Shown: piece after piece, positions 10,556 through 22,101 of the stretch
How positions within the stretch are numbered: position 1 is the first letter of the stretch
Layout: the number at the start of each line of letters is the position of its first letter
NCBI GenBank assembly: GCA_026394435.1
Contig: JAPKYG010000037.1
Span: 1 to 32,711, forward strand
DNA: 32,711 nucleotides
From: Methanobacteriota archaeon
GTDB taxonomy: Archaea; Thermoplasmatota; E2; DHVEG-1
Direction of reading: 5' to 3'
Program-made: the position numbers and the translations under genes
Notes under the pieces: generated by a model
Databases searched by the model: none
Told to the model about the DNA's origin: nothing
Seen by the model: only the letters and a program-made list of their open reading frames with translations

Positions 10556-10692
10556 ACGCTTTTGATGCGTTTTGCAACAGTTGGCCGCTCTTTATAGAAT
10601 ACTTTGCTTCCGCAATACGGGCATTGCATCCCGATGTTTTTCACATCGAACTGCACTGCTTTCTTACACAAACCACACTTATACCTGGTCAC
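10552..10692 (-). CDS. rpoP: DNA-directed RNA polymerase subunit P (Rpo12)
   Basis: Absent from the ORF track (46 aa). Reverse-strand translation (M)TRYKCGLCKKAVQFDVKNIGMQCPYCGSKVFYKERPTVAKRIKSV*; CxxC...CPYCG zinc ribbon; GTG start overlaps the L37Ae stop and its TGA overlaps the Pcc1 ATG. Confidence 0.92.
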
Positions 10693-10982
10693 TTGGATTC
10701 CTCTTCAGCAGGTAACTCGACAGGCAGTCCCTTGAGGATTCGTTCTGCGGTCACACCGGAGGGCGTGGATGGCATATAGGCACCACCAGCAAAGATATTG
10801 CCGCATTTCTTGCATTCCCAAATACTCGTACTCGTTCGTTGCACTGCTTTCTGACCGCACCGGGGGCACTCGTGACGGAGTTTCTGCTGGCTTTCCACGT
10901 CTCTGATCATGCTACGTGATTTTACACCGTATCGCTCTGCGAAGCGACCGGATGTGCCAACTTTTTTCGTACGTTTTGACAT
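10689..10982 (-). CDS. rpl37ae: 50S ribosomal protein L37Ae (eL43)
   Basis: TKKVGTSGRFAERYGVKSRSMIRDVE...CPRCGQKAVQRTSTSIWECKKCGNIFAGGAY. Confidence 0.95.
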   Translation of the reverse strand: MSKRTKKVGTSGRFAERYGVKSRSMIRDVESQQKLRHECPRCGQKAVQRTSTSIWECKKCGNIFAGGAYMPSTPSGVTAERILKGLPVELPAEEESK

Positions 10983-10997
10983 GGTATTTCCCTGTAC

Positions 10998-11801
10998 TTA
11001 CGATGAAGTAATTTCTATTAACTTCTTTCGTATTTCTTTCCCGTTATCCAGAGCTCCTTTTATAACTTTTTGTATCTCGTCCTTGGAAAAACTGCCGGAA
11101 AGCCCTTTCTGCATCGCCCGAATATCACCGTTATGGTCCGTGGCAACCGTTAACCGCACGTCCGCGATGACTTCTTCATCAAAACAAGGGTCAAAGAGGA
11201 CAAAATCATTGATTTTAACTGCGGTACAAGAAATCGGTGGCTCTGACATAGGCAAGGGGAAATCTTCTTTTTGATATCCCTCAGGGAGTTGTTCTTCAAA
11301 CCGCTTCGCAGGGACAATCGTTGTTGACAATGCAGCAAGAGCACCCAAAGATGCTGCATCAAAGAGATTTCCATCGTAATCAAGGACATGGATATCGATG
11401 AAGACCAACCAGACCAGCTCACCGGGAGTTACAACAAGTTTTTCAACATCAACGACCTTTGATTCACGCACCCCACGGTCGACGACCCGGGCTAGCTCAA
11501 TGGCATCTTCTCGTGGTGGACCTGACTCAAAATCAGGGGATGCCAAAGGAACAAGCTCAGCAGCGGTGCTTAACACTCCCATGTTTGGGGTATCCGGGAA
11601 TGGTTCACCCAGGCCCATTTTGATACCAACAAGAACTTGGGTATTTCCAATTTTTACTCGTGCGGATCCCTCTGCCTTGTTGACCACCTTTGTTTCAATC
11701 TCAATCGTCCGGTATTGGTCAAAGCTACGTCCATCGATACGTTTCCCTTGCGCCCCAAGATTTGTAATATAATCACGCTTAATAATAGGGACAATGGTCA
11801 T
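10998..11801 (-). CDS. rrp42: Exosome complex component Rrp42
   Basis: [55 protein letters not shown]; RNase PH fold. Confidence 0.95.
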   Translation of the reverse strand: MTIVPIIKRDYITNLGAQGKRIDGRSFDQYRTIEIETKVVNKAEGSARVKIGNTQVLVGIKMGLGEPFPDTPNMGVLSTAAELVPLASPDFESGPPREDAIELARVVDRGVRESKVVDVEKLVVTPGELVWLVFIDIHVLDYDGNLFDAASLGALAALSTTIVPAKRFEEQLPEGYQKEDFPLPMSEPPISCTAVKINDFVLFDPCFDEEVIADVRLTVATDHNGDIRAMQKGLSGSFSKDEIQKVIKGALDNGKEIRKKLIEITSS

Positions 11802-12532
11802 TCTTGCACCTCCGCGGCAATAGCTTGATACTTATGCATGACCGCTTTTTTCTGAATCTCAGAAACCGCATGGCATCCTTTCACGGCGAGGTCAAACGCC
11901 TGGTTAAACTCATCAACGGTGAGATGTCCATCCATCTGTAATAAGAGTACTTCACCGGTTCGTGGTGAAATTGCGACAGGCAGGTCAGCATCACCAAAGT
12001 TATCTTCCTCTTTTCCCAGATCTAGGACAACCTGGCCATTGATTTTTCCGGCAGCAATTGCAACCGGGATATCTCTCATGGGGATCCCTGCATCGATGAG
12101 GGCGACACCGGCAGCGGTTAACCCGGCACAGCGTGTTCCTGCCTCTGCATCAAGCACCTCGATGTTCACATTGACGGTTGCCCGGGGGAACTGCTCGGTA
12201 AGGATTACTTTTTCCAGGGCTTCTGAGATAACTTTTGAAATCTCGACGCTTCGTCGGTCAGGGCCAGGTCGTTTACGATCTTCGACGCTGAACGCAGCCA
12301 TATTATATCGCGCTTGCACAATCGCTCTGAGCGGATTCTGCGTGTGTCGTGGTACTGCCTCTCGAGGGCCATACACGGCCACGAGGACTTTATTGCCACC
12401 CCATTCCAGGTAACATGAGCCGTCTGCTCGATGAAGCACGCCAGCCTCGATTTTGATTTTCCGTATATCTTCTGGACCTCGTCCATCTAATCGTTTTCCT
12501 TCGCTGGTTATTAACTCAATATCTGATTTCAT
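11798..12532 (-). CDS. rrp41: Exosome complex component Rrp41
   Basis: [54 protein letters not shown]; RNase PH family. Confidence 0.96.
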   Translation of the reverse strand: MKSDIELITSEGKRLDGRGPEDIRKIKIEAGVLHRADGSCYLEWGGNKVLVAVYGPREAVPRHTQNPLRAIVQARYNMAAFSVEDRKRPGPDRRSVEISKVISEALEKVILTEQFPRATVNVNIEVLDAEAGTRCAGLTAAGVALIDAGIPMRDIPVAIAAGKINGQVVLDLGKEEDNFGDADLPVAISPRTGEVLLLQMDGHLTVDEFNQAFDLAVKGCHAVSEIQKKAVMHKYQAIAAEVQE

Positions 12533-13212
12533 TATCTTACATCCTTTGCATCTTTTTTCAAGAGTTCTTCTATTCTATCAGTGAGCCCGAACGTAGCAGC
12601 CTCACTTTCTATCTTAGAGATCGCTTGTAGCACCTTTGCGATGCCTTCCGCATCTCCATCTATCCAAATACGACCGTTCTTACCGACTTTGATTCGGCAG
12701 CGGGTGTATTTTTGTATTATCTCTATCATCGAATATTTTTTTCCCATAATGCGGCGATAAATTGAGGGTTCAAATTCAATGATATGACCGCCTTTGAGTT
12801 TAAACAGGTTACGATCATTCAGTGTTATCTGAAGTTTCTTTGATTCATCAATCGAGAGAACCTTTGCCAGTATGGCATCACCGGTGTTTAAATATTTTTC
12901 TGTATCGGCGAATTCGATCTCCCAAGGCACCTCGTGTACATGTAAGAGTGCCGGGTACGGGGCGTTGATATCAACCATCCAGTTCGATGTTGATGCTTCT
13001 TCCACGACACCGATGACAAAATCATCAACAATCGGTTCATATCGTCCTTTTAACGGAATGATGTTGATGAAATTATCTTGTATATTCAGTACTCCAAGTC
13101 GTTCTGCGTAGATTTTTTTGTTTTCTACAAATGTTCCCCGACCAGGCTTGAAGGCAGGTATATCACCGAGAATCTGACCAGGAATTACAATTTGACGTCC
13201 TTCATTTGGCAT
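12532..13212 (-). CDS. rrp4: Exosome complex RNA-binding protein Rrp4
   Basis: [34 protein letters not shown]... S1/KH regions ([33 protein letters not shown]); TAATG overlap with rrp41. Confidence 0.95.
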   Translation of the reverse strand: MPNEGRQIVIPGQILGDIPAFKPGRGTFVENKKIYAERLGVLNIQDNFINIIPLKGRYEPIVDDFVIGVVEEASTSNWMVDINAPYPALLHVHEVPWEIEFADTEKYLNTGDAILAKVLSIDESKKLQITLNDRNLFKLKGGHIIEFEPSIYRRIMGKKYSMIEIIQKYTRCRIKVGKNGRIWIDGDAEGIAKVLQAISKIESEAATFGLTDRIEELLKKDAKDVR

Positions 13213-13238
13213 AAAATCATGTATCCTTTTTTACAAAC

Positions 13239-13934
13239 CTACTTCAAAATTCGTGTTTCTACATTTCCTTTCGTAAGTGTATTTAACCGATCATAAAAAT
13301 CTGTTTGCATTCCCGCTGGAAGTTTCACAATACCGACCCAGGTGCCATCTGACTGCCATTCCTCCCGCTCTAATGTGCCAAAGCTGCGGACCGCACCGTA
13401 CGCTTTCCCAACATGTTCAGGGGGAATTTTCACAGAGACCCGTGTCTGATCCATCGAGATAGGGAGAATAGGTCGGAGTATCTCAATGATGGTTTTCATC
13501 TGTTGGTTCACTGATTTAAAGGGATCGATATGCACCTTTGCTTCATCCATCGCAAGTTCAATTCGGGTTCTGGGATGTGGCATCTTCGTCTGCGGGTCCA
13601 TCGCGTTTCTCACTATCAAATCAACGATACGTTTTTTCTTCTGCTCCTGCATTTCATGACGCTGCTCTGTTGTCAGCTGGATTTCTCCTTTCTGAATGAT
13701 TTCTTTGGCAATCGTTGAAATATCAGTGGTGTTGAAATGTTTCTGAAGTGATTCGATGGGTGCATGGGTCCCTTTCTTTGAATCACTAAAAACCGCATCA
13801 ATCGCAAGAGCGGAGAGAATATTTTCTATTTTTCCCTCCAGGATATGCTCTGCCTCATGAGGATCCACGAGGATCTCGAAACGATCCGTTCCTTTATGCA
13901 AACGCGCAATCACTGCGTTTTCTAGACTTACCAA
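13239..13934 (-). CDS. sdo1: SBDS/Sdo1 ribosome maturation protein
   Basis: VSLENAVIARLHKGTDRFEILVDPHEAEHILEGK...HPRTRIELAMDEAKVHIDPFKS. Confidence 0.95.
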   Translation of the reverse strand: MVSLENAVIARLHKGTDRFEILVDPHEAEHILEGKIENILSALAIDAVFSDSKKGTHAPIESLQKHFNTTDISTIAKEIIQKGEIQLTTEQRHEMQEQKKKRIVDLIVRNAMDPQTKMPHPRTRIELAMDEAKVHIDPFKSVNQQMKTIIEILRPILPISMDQTRVSVKIPPEHVGKAYGAVRSFGTLEREEWQSDGTWVGIVKLPAGMQTDFYDRLNTLTKGNVETRILK

Positions 13935-13936
13935 CT

Positions 13937-14659
13937 CTACTTACCTCCAATCGCCTTGGTCACATACGTCTTTGTTTCCGCAGGTGACAGGATATGGAAT
14001 TTGACTCCTTTTTTCACCACACCAATTTCGATCGCATCAGGATTCAACTTCCCTTCAGTACCCTTATGTAATGCTTTCACACCCAGATCAACAGCCTCGT
14101 CCATAGACATGTTGTCTTTATAATGTTCCTCGAAGTAGGCCATTGCCCCTGTGCGTCCGGCCCCTTCACTGGCTGCCTTGTATTCCATGAGGGCACCAGA
14201 AGGATCAGTGGAAAACAAGCGAGCACCGGTTTGATCGACCCCCGCAATCAACAATGCAGTTCCAAACGGTCGAACACCACCATACTGGGTGTATGTTTGT
14301 TTAAAATCACAAATTCGTTTCACCAGTGTTTCGACCTGAATTTTTTCACCATAGGTTATCTCATTGATTTGCGCATCCAGGCGAGCTCTATCAATCAAGG
14401 ATCGAGCATCGGCAACAAGACCAGATGTTGCGCACCCAATGTGATCATCGATAATGAAAATCTTCTCAATGGAATCCGGCTCAATGAGTCGAGATGTAAT
14501 ACGTTTATCAACAATTAAGATAGCGCCATCTCGGAATTTCACTCCCACTGTTGTTGTTCCGCGTTTTACTGCTTCTCGTGCGTACTCCACTTGAAACAAT
14601 CGTCCATCGGGGGAAAAGACGGTAATCGCTCGATCATATGCCATATTTGATGGTTGCAT
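13937..14659 (-). CDS. psmA: Proteasome subunit alpha
   Basis: [43 protein letters not shown]. Confidence 0.97.
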   Translation of the reverse strand: MQPSNMAYDRAITVFSPDGRLFQVEYAREAVKRGTTTVGVKFRDGAILIVDKRITSRLIEPDSIEKIFIIDDHIGCATSGLVADARSLIDRARLDAQINEITYGEKIQVETLVKRICDFKQTYTQYGGVRPFGTALLIAGVDQTGARLFSTDPSGALMEYKAASEGAGRTGAMAYFEEHYKDNMSMDEAVDLGVKALHKGTEGKLNPDAIEIGVVKKGVKFHILSPAETKTYVTKAIGGK

Positions 14660-14793
14660 TTTTTATTTCACCTCATATTTTCTTCTGTTTTTCTCTGTTA
14701 TCTCTCTCAATTTTAACCATGAATGCACTTTTGATGTATATAGTTTGTGTTCACGTTTCTTCTCCAGAGAAATACGATAAGAATGACGATAAG

Positions 14794-15423
14794 TTAGACT
14801 CCTCTTTTTGTTCCCCAAATGATTTTATGCAGTTGCAGTGCCAGTCGCACCGGTACTCCATCGTTGAGAATCCATGACGCAAGCTTCTTTGGGTTCGTAC
14901 CCCAAACAGGTTGGAAAAACACGGTGCATGGTGGGTTGTATTTTTTGAGAATTTTTTTCGCGTAATCGTAATCTTCTTTGTTTTTAATGATGAATTTAAG
15001 TTGGTCCTTTTTTGAAAGATATGATATATTTTTCATGTTCATTTGCTCATACGAACCTGACGAGGGGCATTTGATGTCCAGAGAGATCATTAAGGATTTT
15101 TTTCCCACAAACTTCTTGATGCTGATGCTTCCGTTTGTTTCAAGACATATCTTGTAATTTTTTTGAAGGAGCCACTCTATAAGTTTCGGTGCGTCTTTTT
15201 GCAGCAGTGGTTCCCCGCCCGTGAGACAAACATAGGTGCAAGCAAATTTCTTAATCTCATCGAGAATCTCTTGTATACTCATCTCGGTTCCTTGTTCGTA
15301 GGCATACGTGGTATCGCAGAAGGAACAACGTAAGTTACAGCCGGTGAGTCTCAGAAAAATACTGGGTACACCAACCAATGTGCCTTCTCCTTGTATTGAG
15401 TAAAATATTTCATTTACTTTCAT
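14794..15423 (-). CDS. queE: 7-carboxy-7-deazaguanine synthase (radical SAM QueE)
   Basis: MKVNEIFYSIQGEGTLVGVPSIFLRLTGCNLRCSFCDTTYAYEQG...YVCLTGGEPLLQ. Confidence 0.9.
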   Translation of the reverse strand: MKVNEIFYSIQGEGTLVGVPSIFLRLTGCNLRCSFCDTTYAYEQGTEMSIQEILDEIKKFACTYVCLTGGEPLLQKDAPKLIEWLLQKNYKICLETNGSISIKKFVGKKSLMISLDIKCPSSGSYEQMNMKNISYLSKKDQLKFIIKNKEDYDYAKKILKKYNPPCTVFFQPVWGTNPKKLASWILNDGVPVRLALQLHKIIWGTKRGV

Positions 15424-15564
15424 TTGTGTGATGTATTTGGAACGTCAATTAAAATCTTTGCTCGGTAGAAAAAGGAAAACACAGCAGATAGAATGGATGT
15501 AAAAATATTTATAGGGGAAGTAATATTACGGGTAAGCCGTTCCAATGTTACTTGATATAGTGTA

Positions 15565-15574
15565 TAGTATAAAT
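15565..15574 (+). promoter_or_regulatory. Putative TATA box for the tRNA-Lys / rpoH transcript
   Basis: tagtataaat about 27-35 nt upstream of the tRNA 5' end. Confidence 0.55.
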
Positions 15575-15600
15575 AATGAGTGGAACTGTGGCCCGTCCTT

Positions 15601-15674
15601 GGGCCTGTAGCTCAGCTAGGTAGAGCATCTGGCTTTTAACCAGGTGGCCAAGGGTTCGAATCCCTTCAGGCCCG
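15601..15674 (+). tRNA. tRNA-Lys (anticodon TTT), no intron, CCA not encoded
   Basis: Full cloverleaf: GGGCCTG TA GCTC AGCTAGGTA GAGC A TCTGG CTTTTAA CCAGG TGGCC AAGGG TTCGAAT CCCTT CAGGCCC G. Confidence 0.97.
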
Positions 15675-15708
15675 CCTTTCCTCAAAAGGAACGCAGGAGG
15701 AATGTAGT

Positions 15709-16029
15709 ATCGCAGCCCCGCCAAAAAAATATTACGACATCTTAGGACATAAGCTTGTTCCGGAACATACTATTTTATCTGAGAAAGAGAAAAAGGAGTT
15801 GTTAAAGGAATACGATATCAGACCTGATCAACTGCCACGTATTCTTGCAAATGATCCAGCAGTGATTTCCGCGGGAGCCAAACCTGGACAGATTGTGAAG
15901 ATCATCCGGAAAAGCCCTACCGCGAAATATGCGACCGCGTATCGGTTAGTTGTTGAGAGTGATACCTCTGAGAGTTTTGTCTTCGCTGAGCCATCTGAAG
16001 AGGTCAGCACGGCAAGTGAAGAGATATAG
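15709..16029 (+). CDS. rpoH: DNA-directed RNA polymerase subunit H (Rpo5), apparent ATC start
   Basis: The frame of the listed 15799 ORF extends upstream as IAAPPKKYYDILGHKLVPEHTILSEKEKKELLKEYDIRPDQLPRI..., which is the conserved RpoH N-terminus. No ATG/GTG/TTG exists in frame upstream of 15799; ATC at 15709 is 8 nt after GGAGG. Confidence 0.85.
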   Translation: MAAPPKKYYDILGHKLVPEHTILSEKEKKELLKEYDIRPDQLPRILANDPAVISAGAKPGQIVKIIRKSPTAKYATAYRLVVESDTSESFVFAEPSEEVSTASEEI

Positions 16030-16052
16030 AAAGGGGAATATGAGGAGTACTT

Positions 16053-19000
16053 ATGAGAGAACTTGTTGATGCGTTTTATCGAGAACGAAGTATTGTCAAC
16101 CATCAGATCGCCTCCTACGATGATTTTTTACGACATCGTCTGCAGCGGATTGTCGATGGCACGATCATTGGTCAGGAAGAAGAAGGGATGAAAAGAGGGT
16201 ATATCTACCCGGAGATTGAAGGATATAAGATTAAGTTCGGGAAGATCAAAATTGGTCTTCCACAGGTAAAAGAAGCGGATGGGACCGAGCGGCCTTTGAC
16301 ACCGATGGAAGCGCGGCTACGAGATCTGACGTATGAGGCGCCGCTTGAGCTTGAGTTCATTCCTGTGAAAAATGAGGTGGAGTACGAGCCTGAGACGGTT
16401 CGCGTTGGTGAACTGCCCATCATGGTGAAGTCTCTGCGATGTAACATCTCCCAAAAAGTTTTAGAAGAAAAATTGGATCGGCCTTTCTCTGATGAGGATT
16501 ATCAAAAAGAGCTTCAGCAGCTGCAGGAAGACCCGTTGGATCCTGGTGGGTATTTCATTAGCAACGGGACAGAACGAGTGTTAATCACGGTTGAGGATCT
16601 AGCTCCAAACAGGGTTCTTGTTGAGCGGTCAAGCAGATATGGTACCGATGTTGAAGTTGCTAAGGTTTTTTCCCAACGGGAAGGATATCGTGCGTTAACC
16701 GTGGTGGAAAAACGGAAGGATGGCATGCTCATGGTGAGCTTGCCGACAACGTATGGTCAGATCCCGCTTATTGTCTTATTGCGTGCTCTGGGGATGGAGA
16801 ACGATAAAGAAATCGTTGATGTCATCTGTGTTGATCCGAAGATGGAGCCGTATGTGCTTGCGAACATCGAGGAATGCGCGAAGGAATATAGTATCGCAAC
16901 AAAGGAAGAAGCAGTTGCGTATCTTGGGAAGAAGTTCGCTGGTGGGCAGGCAAAAGAGTACCGTGTGAAACGTGTTGAAACCATCATGGATCGGCATCTT
17001 CTGGCTCATCTTGGGAATGACCCTGATGATCGTTTAAAAAAGGCTATTTTCGTGGCTCGCATGGGGATGGCTGTGTTAGAACTCGCCCTCGGGAAACGAG
17101 AGCAGGATGACAAAGACCATTACGCAAACAAGCGTTTGAAGCTTGCGGGGGATCTCATGGAGGATCTCTTCCGAGTCGCGTTTACCGCCTTGTGTAAGGA
17201 TCTAAAATATCAGATTGAACGCATTCATGCCAAAGGAAAAGAAATCAAGATCGCGTCATCGCTACGTTCCGATGTTCTCAGTCAACGTATTCATCACGCG
17301 CTTGCAACAGGGAACTGGGTTGGTGGACGAGCAGGAGTCTCACAGCTTCTTGATCGAACCAGCAATTTAGCGGTTCTGAGTCACTTACGACGAGTTACGT
17401 CACCGTTGACGAGGTCACAACCACATTTCGAAGCACGAGATTTGCATTCAACCCAATGGGGACGACTTTGCCCGAATGAAACGCCAGAAGGACCGAACTG
17501 TGGTCTGGTCAAGAACCTTGCACTTACTGTCGAAATCTCAGAAGGTTTTGGAGAAAAAGAAGTGGAAACAGTCCTGCGAGAACTTGGGATTAAGGAACTG
17601 ACGAAACACGTCACGGGTGCCCGTGTTTATCTGAACGGGGACCTTATCGGGATGCATCCGAACGGTGCAGATCTTGTCAAGAAATTGCGAGAACGACGAC
17701 GAAAGGGAATGCTTAGTACCGAAATCAATGTTACCTATGATATTGAAGGAAACGATGTGATTGTGAACTGTGATTGTGGACGGTTACGACGACCGCTGCT
17801 TGTTGCTGAAAATGGTAAACTCTTGGTAAATCAAAAAAACCTTGCTGAACTTAAAGAAGGAAAGAAGAATTGGTCTAATCTTATCAATGAGGGGGCTGTC
17901 GAATACATAGATGCTGAAGAAGAAGAAAACGCACTCATTGCGTTACGAGAAGAAAATCTGACCCCAGATCATACCCATATGGAGCTTGACCCGATGTGTA
18001 TTCTCGGGATCGGTGCATCCCTTGTTCCCTATCCGGAGCATAACTCGTCTCCAAGAATTACGATGGGCGCAGGAATGGGAAAACAATCGCTCGGGTTCGG
18101 TGCGTCAAACTACCGTATACGACCGGACACACGGAGTCATCTGCTTCACTATCCACAGATGCCGTTAGTGCAGACACATCCGATTCATTATATTCGATTT
18201 AGAGAACGACCTGCTGGGCAGAACTATATTGTCGCGGTTGCCTCGTTTCAGGGATATAACATGGAAGATGCCTTGATCATGAGCAAGTCATCGATCGAAC
18301 GAGGACTCGGTCGGAGTACATTCATCCGAACATATAGCAGTGAAGAGAAGCGATATCCTGGTGGTCAAGAGGATCATTTTGAAATCCCAAATCCGGATTG
18401 TCGAGGCGTTCGCACTGAAGACGCGTATAACAATCTGGGTGAAGACGGGTTGATTTCTCCAGAATGTGGCGCAAACGGCGGAGACGTTTTGATTGGGAAA
18501 ACATCACCACCGCGTTTCCTTGAAGAACCGACTGATTTTCTTACGCCTCAGAAACGAAGAGAGACCTCGGTTACGGTTCAACATGGGGAAGGCGGTGTTG
18601 TTGATAAAGTCATGTTGTCTGAGTCTGTCAATGGGTCACGAATGGTGAAGATAAAAGTCAGAGAACAACGAATCCCTGAACTCGGGGATAAGTTCGCATC
18701 AAAACATGGTCAGAAAGGAGTGATTGGATATGTGGTATCTGCAGAAAACATGCCGTTCACCCAAGACGGCATGACACCTGATTTAATCATTAACCCACAT
18801 GCTATCCCATCAAGAATGACGGTTGCGCATGTGCTTGAGATGATCGGTGGGAAAGTCGGATCACTTGAGGGGCGAATCGTTGATGGAACAGCTTTTAGCG
18901 GGGAAGACGAAGATCAACTCCGAACGGCTTTAGTGAAAAATGGGTTTAACCACGCGGGAAAAGAAATCTTCTATGATGGACTCACCGGACGACCATTGGA

Positions 19001-19418
19001 ATGTGATATTTTTGTTGGATGTATCTATTATCAGAAGCTTCATCATATGGTCGCTGGTAAGATTCATGCCAGATCACGAGGACCCGTGCAGATCCTCACA
19101 AGACAACCAACGGAGGGACGAGCCAGGGAAGGGGGTCTACGGTTTGGAGAAATGGAACGCGACTGTCTCATTGGCCATGGTGCCTCCATGGTCATTAAAG
19201 ATCGATTACTTGATGAATCAGATATCACGATGAAGTATGTCTGTAACACGTGTGGTCATATCGCGATGATTGATCGTCATGGGCGGTTACATTGTCCAAT
19301 CTGTGGTGATAAAGCAGATATCCACCCAGTGGAGATGAGCTACGCGTTCAAGCTACTTATTGATGAGTTGAAATCTCTTGTGGTTGTACCACGTATTAAA
19401 CTGGAGTCGTTGGTGTAG
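16053..19418 (+). CDS. rpoB: DNA-directed RNA polymerase subunit B, unsplit (Rpo2)
   Basis: 1121 aa; [37 protein letters not shown]-terminal zinc ribbon [22 protein letters not shown]. Confidence 0.97.
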   Translation: MRELVDAFYRERSIVNHQIASYDDFLRHRLQRIVDGTIIGQEEEGMKRGYIYPEIEGYKIKFGKIKIGLPQVKEADGTERPLTPMEARLRDLTYEAPLELEFIPVKNEVEYEPETVRVGELPIMVKSLRCNISQKVLEEKLDRPFSDEDYQKELQQLQEDPLDPGGYFISNGTERVLITVEDLAPNRVLVERSSRYGTDVEVAKVFSQREGYRALTVVEKRKDGMLMVSLPTTYGQIPLIVLLRALGMENDKEIVDVICVDPKMEPYVLANIEECAKEYSIATKEEAVAYLGKKFAGGQAKEYRVKRVETIMDRHLLAHLGNDPDDRLKKAIFVARMGMAVLELALGKREQDDKDHYANKRLKLAGDLMEDLFRVAFTALCKDLKYQIERIHAKGKEIKIASSLRSDVLSQRIHHALATGNWVGGRAGVSQLLDRTSNLAVLSHLRRVTSPLTRSQPHFEARDLHSTQWGRLCPNETPEGPNCGLVKNLALTVEISEGFGEKEVETVLRELGIKELTKHVTGARVYLNGDLIGMHPNGADLVKKLRERRRKGMLSTEINVTYDIEGNDVIVNCDCGRLRRPLLVAENGKLLVNQKNLAELKEGKKNWSNLINEGAVEYIDAEEEENALIALREENLTPDHTHMELDPMCILGIGASLVPYPEHNSSPRITMGAGMGKQSLGFGASNYRIRPDTRSHLLHYPQMPLVQTHPIHYIRFRERPAGQNYIVAVASFQGYNMEDALIMSKSSIERGLGRSTFIRTYSSEEKRYPGGQEDHFEIPNPDCRGVRTEDAYNNLGEDGLISPECGANGGDVLIGKTSPPRFLEEPTDFLTPQKRRETSVTVQHGEGGVVDKVMLSESVNGSRMVKIKVREQRIPELGDKFASKHGQKGVIGYVVSAENMPFTQDGMTPDLIINPHAIPSRMTVAHVLEMIGGKVGSLEGRIVDGTAFSGEDEDQLRTALVKNGFNHAGKEIFYDGLTGRPLECDIFVGCIYYQKLHHMVAGKIHARSRGPVQILTRQPTEGRAREGGLRFGEMERDCLIGHGASMVIKDRLLDESDITMKYVCNTCGHIAMIDRHGRLHCPICGDKADIHPVEMSYAFKLLIDELKSLVVVPRIKLESLV

Positions 19419-19430
19419 GGGGTAAAAGAA

Positions 19431-22097
19431 ATGGCAGGACGAAATATCACAAAAAAGATTGGGGCGTTGAAGTTTTCAGTGCTTTCGCCAACTGAGATTC
19501 GTAAGATGAGCGCTACAAAGGTTATTACTGCGGATACCTACGATGATGACGGGTTCCCTATCACCATGGGGCTGATGGATCAGCGTCTTAGCGTCATTGA
19601 ACCTGGGCTGCGTTGCAAGACGTGCGGATTGAAAGTCGGCAAGGACAAATGTCCAGGGCATTTTGGGCATATTGATCTTGCGATGCCGGTGATTCATGTC
19701 GGATTTGTAAAGACGATCAGGAATTCTTTACGGGCGACCTGTCGGAAATGCGGACGAATCCTTCTCTCCGATAAAGAGTTGGAGGAGTACCGGAAAACTA
19801 TCATAAAAAACAGCTCAGAGGGACGCGATAACGCATACATGTTCAAGATGATTATCAGCAGCGCGACGAAAACAGATGCATGTCCACGGTGCGGGGCTAT
19901 TAGTGGGAAAATCGACCTGGATAAACCCACGTCGTTTCGGGAGAACGGAAAGAAACTCACACCAACAGAGATTCGAGAGTGGCTCGAGAAAATCCCTGAT
20001 GAAGACCTTCCTTTATTAGATATTAATGTACATTCAGCGCGACCAGAATGGATGGTCCTGACCGTTTTACCGGTACCGCCGGTCACGGTACGACCGTCCG
20101 TTACCCTGGAGACTGGTGAACGATCAGAAGATGATCTGACCCATAAGCTTGTTGATGTCATCAGGATTAACCAGCGGTTACAGGAAAACCGGGACGCTGG
20201 AGCGCCTCAATTAATCGTCGAGGATCTCTGGGAGCTCTTACAGTACCATGTGACAACTTATCTGGATAATCAAACCTCTGGTATTCCGCCAGCGCGACAT
20301 AGGTCCGGCAGACCACTGAAAACCCTTGCCCAACGATTGAAAGGAAAAGAAGGCAGATTCAGAAGTAATCTTTCAGGGAAACGAGTGAACTTCTCCGCGC
20401 GTACGGTTATTTCACCGGATCCCAATCTGAGCATTAATGAAATTGGTGTACCTGCAGAGATCGCCAGAGAACTCACCATACCTGTTCGAGTCACCACCCA
20501 GAACCTTGAATGGTGTAAGAACCTCATTAAACAAACAGCTCAAGGGGAAAAGCCTGGTGACAACTACCGACCTCATGTGAACTACGTGAAACGATACCGT
20601 GAGGGTGTAGAGCAGCGTATGAAAGTCACAGAGAAAAACTCGGATGATATCTCTGAGAAACTTGAGCTTGGGTTTATCATCGAACGACAGCTCATGGATG
20701 GAGATATCGCGTTGTTCAATCGTCAGCCGTCCTTGCATCGGATGTCGATGATGGCACATCGAGTTAAGGTCATGCCTAATCGGTCATTCCGATTCAACCT
20801 TTCTGTCTGTCCCCCGTATAACGCTGATTTTGATGGTGATGAAATGAACCTTCATGTCTTGCAGGGTGAAGAGGCAAAAGCAGAAGCAGAGATTCTCATG
20901 AAAGTACAGGAGAACCTGATGTCACCTCGATTTGGTGGTATCATCATCGGTGGGCTGCATGATCATATTTCAGGCTGTTTCCTTCTTACCTATCAGGATA
21001 AGACGTTTTCAAAAGAGAAAACCTCTGAGATATTGGCAACGTTCAAGTATAAGGGGAAGTTCCCTGAGATCCATGAGGAAAACGGTGAGAGTGTTGTCTA
21101 CGGAAAAGATATCTTCAGCGTGTTACTCCCCAAGAACTTAAACATCGAGTATAAAGCAAAAGCATGTTTCCACTGTGAAGTCTGTAAAGCTGCTGAGTGC
21201 CCAAATGGTGCGTACGTGATCGTGAAAAACGGTAAACTGAAACAAGGAATCGTTGACGAAAACAGCATTGGGGCATTCAAAGGCAGGATTGTTGAACGGA
21301 TCATCAGAGACCATGGGACGACCGCAGGAAGAATGTTCATTGATGACGTCACGAGACTAGGGATCGCAGTGGTGACTGTTATCGGGTTTACCACGAGTAT
21401 CGATGATGAGGATATCCCAACGGAGGCAAAGCGACAGATTGAGGAAGGGTTGCAGAAAGCACAAAACAAGATCAATACTTTAGTCGCTGCATATGAACAT
21501 GGGGAGCTTGAATCCCTCCCGGGTCGAAGCCTGGAAGAAACCTTAGAAATGGAGATCATGCGAGTCACTGGTCGAGCAAGAGACATGGCTGGTGAAATCG
21601 CGAGTAAATACCTTGGATTGAACAACAGCGCTGTCATCATGGCAAAATCAGGCGCCAGGGGATCCATGCTGAACCTGTCTCAGATGTGTGGGTGTGTCGG
21701 GCAACAAGCAGTCCGAGGAGAACGAATCTCCCGGGGATACAAGTACCGGACTTTGCCGCATTTCAAAAAAGGAGACCTAGGAGCAAGTGCAAAAGGATTC
21801 GTTGCTAATAGTTACAAGAGTGGGCTTAACCCCACTGAATATTTCTTCCATTCGATGGGAGGCCGAGAGGGTCTTGTTGATACCGCTGTTCGTACCTCCA
21901 GGTCAGGCTATATGCAGCGTCGTCTCGTCAACGCATTAGAAGACCTCAAAGTAGAAAGCGACGGGACTGTAAGACACACAGGTGGAGAAATCATCCAATT
22001 CAGATATGGTGAAGATGGAGTTGACCCTACACGAAGCACCGCAGGAAAAGCAGTGGATCTTGATCGGATCATTTATGATGTGAAACAGGAGGAATAA
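19431..22097 (+). CDS. rpoA1: DNA-directed RNA polymerase subunit A' (Rpo1N)
   Basis: 888 aa; catalytic [31 protein letters not shown]; no intein. Confidence 0.97.
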   Translation: MAGRNITKKIGALKFSVLSPTEIRKMSATKVITADTYDDDGFPITMGLMDQRLSVIEPGLRCKTCGLKVGKDKCPGHFGHIDLAMPVIHVGFVKTIRNSLRATCRKCGRILLSDKELEEYRKTIIKNSSEGRDNAYMFKMIISSATKTDACPRCGAISGKIDLDKPTSFRENGKKLTPTEIREWLEKIPDEDLPLLDINVHSARPEWMVLTVLPVPPVTVRPSVTLETGERSEDDLTHKLVDVIRINQRLQENRDAGAPQLIVEDLWELLQYHVTTYLDNQTSGIPPARHRSGRPLKTLAQRLKGKEGRFRSNLSGKRVNFSARTVISPDPNLSINEIGVPAEIARELTIPVRVTTQNLEWCKNLIKQTAQGEKPGDNYRPHVNYVKRYREGVEQRMKVTEKNSDDISEKLELGFIIERQLMDGDIALFNRQPSLHRMSMMAHRVKVMPNRSFRFNLSVCPPYNADFDGDEMNLHVLQGEEAKAEAEILMKVQENLMSPRFGGIIIGGLHDHISGCFLLTYQDKTFSKEKTSEILATFKYKGKFPEIHEENGESVVYGKDIFSVLLPKNLNIEYKAKACFHCEVCKAAECPNGAYVIVKNGKLKQGIVDENSIGAFKGRIVERIIRDHGTTAGRMFIDDVTRLGIAVVTVIGFTTSIDDEDIPTEAKRQIEEGLQKAQNKINTLVAAYEHGELESLPGRSLEETLEMEIMRVTGRARDMAGEIASKYLGLNNSAVIMAKSGARGSMLNLSQMCGCVGQQAVRGERISRGYKYRTLPHFKKGDLGASAKGFVANSYKSGLNPTEYFFHSMGGREGLVDTAVRTSRSGYMQRRLVNALEDLKVESDGTVRHTGGEIIQFRYGEDGVDPTRSTAGKAVDLDRIIYDVKQEE

Positions 22098-22101
22098 TCA
22101 C

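Noticed and set aside
11398-11772. + strand ORFs opposite rrp42/rrp41
   Set aside because: Ser/Thr/Arg-rich shadow ORFs antisense to clear exosome genes.
21098-21667. 189-aa minus-strand ORF within rpoA1
   Set aside because: Antisense shadow of a conserved RNA polymerase gene; no motif support.
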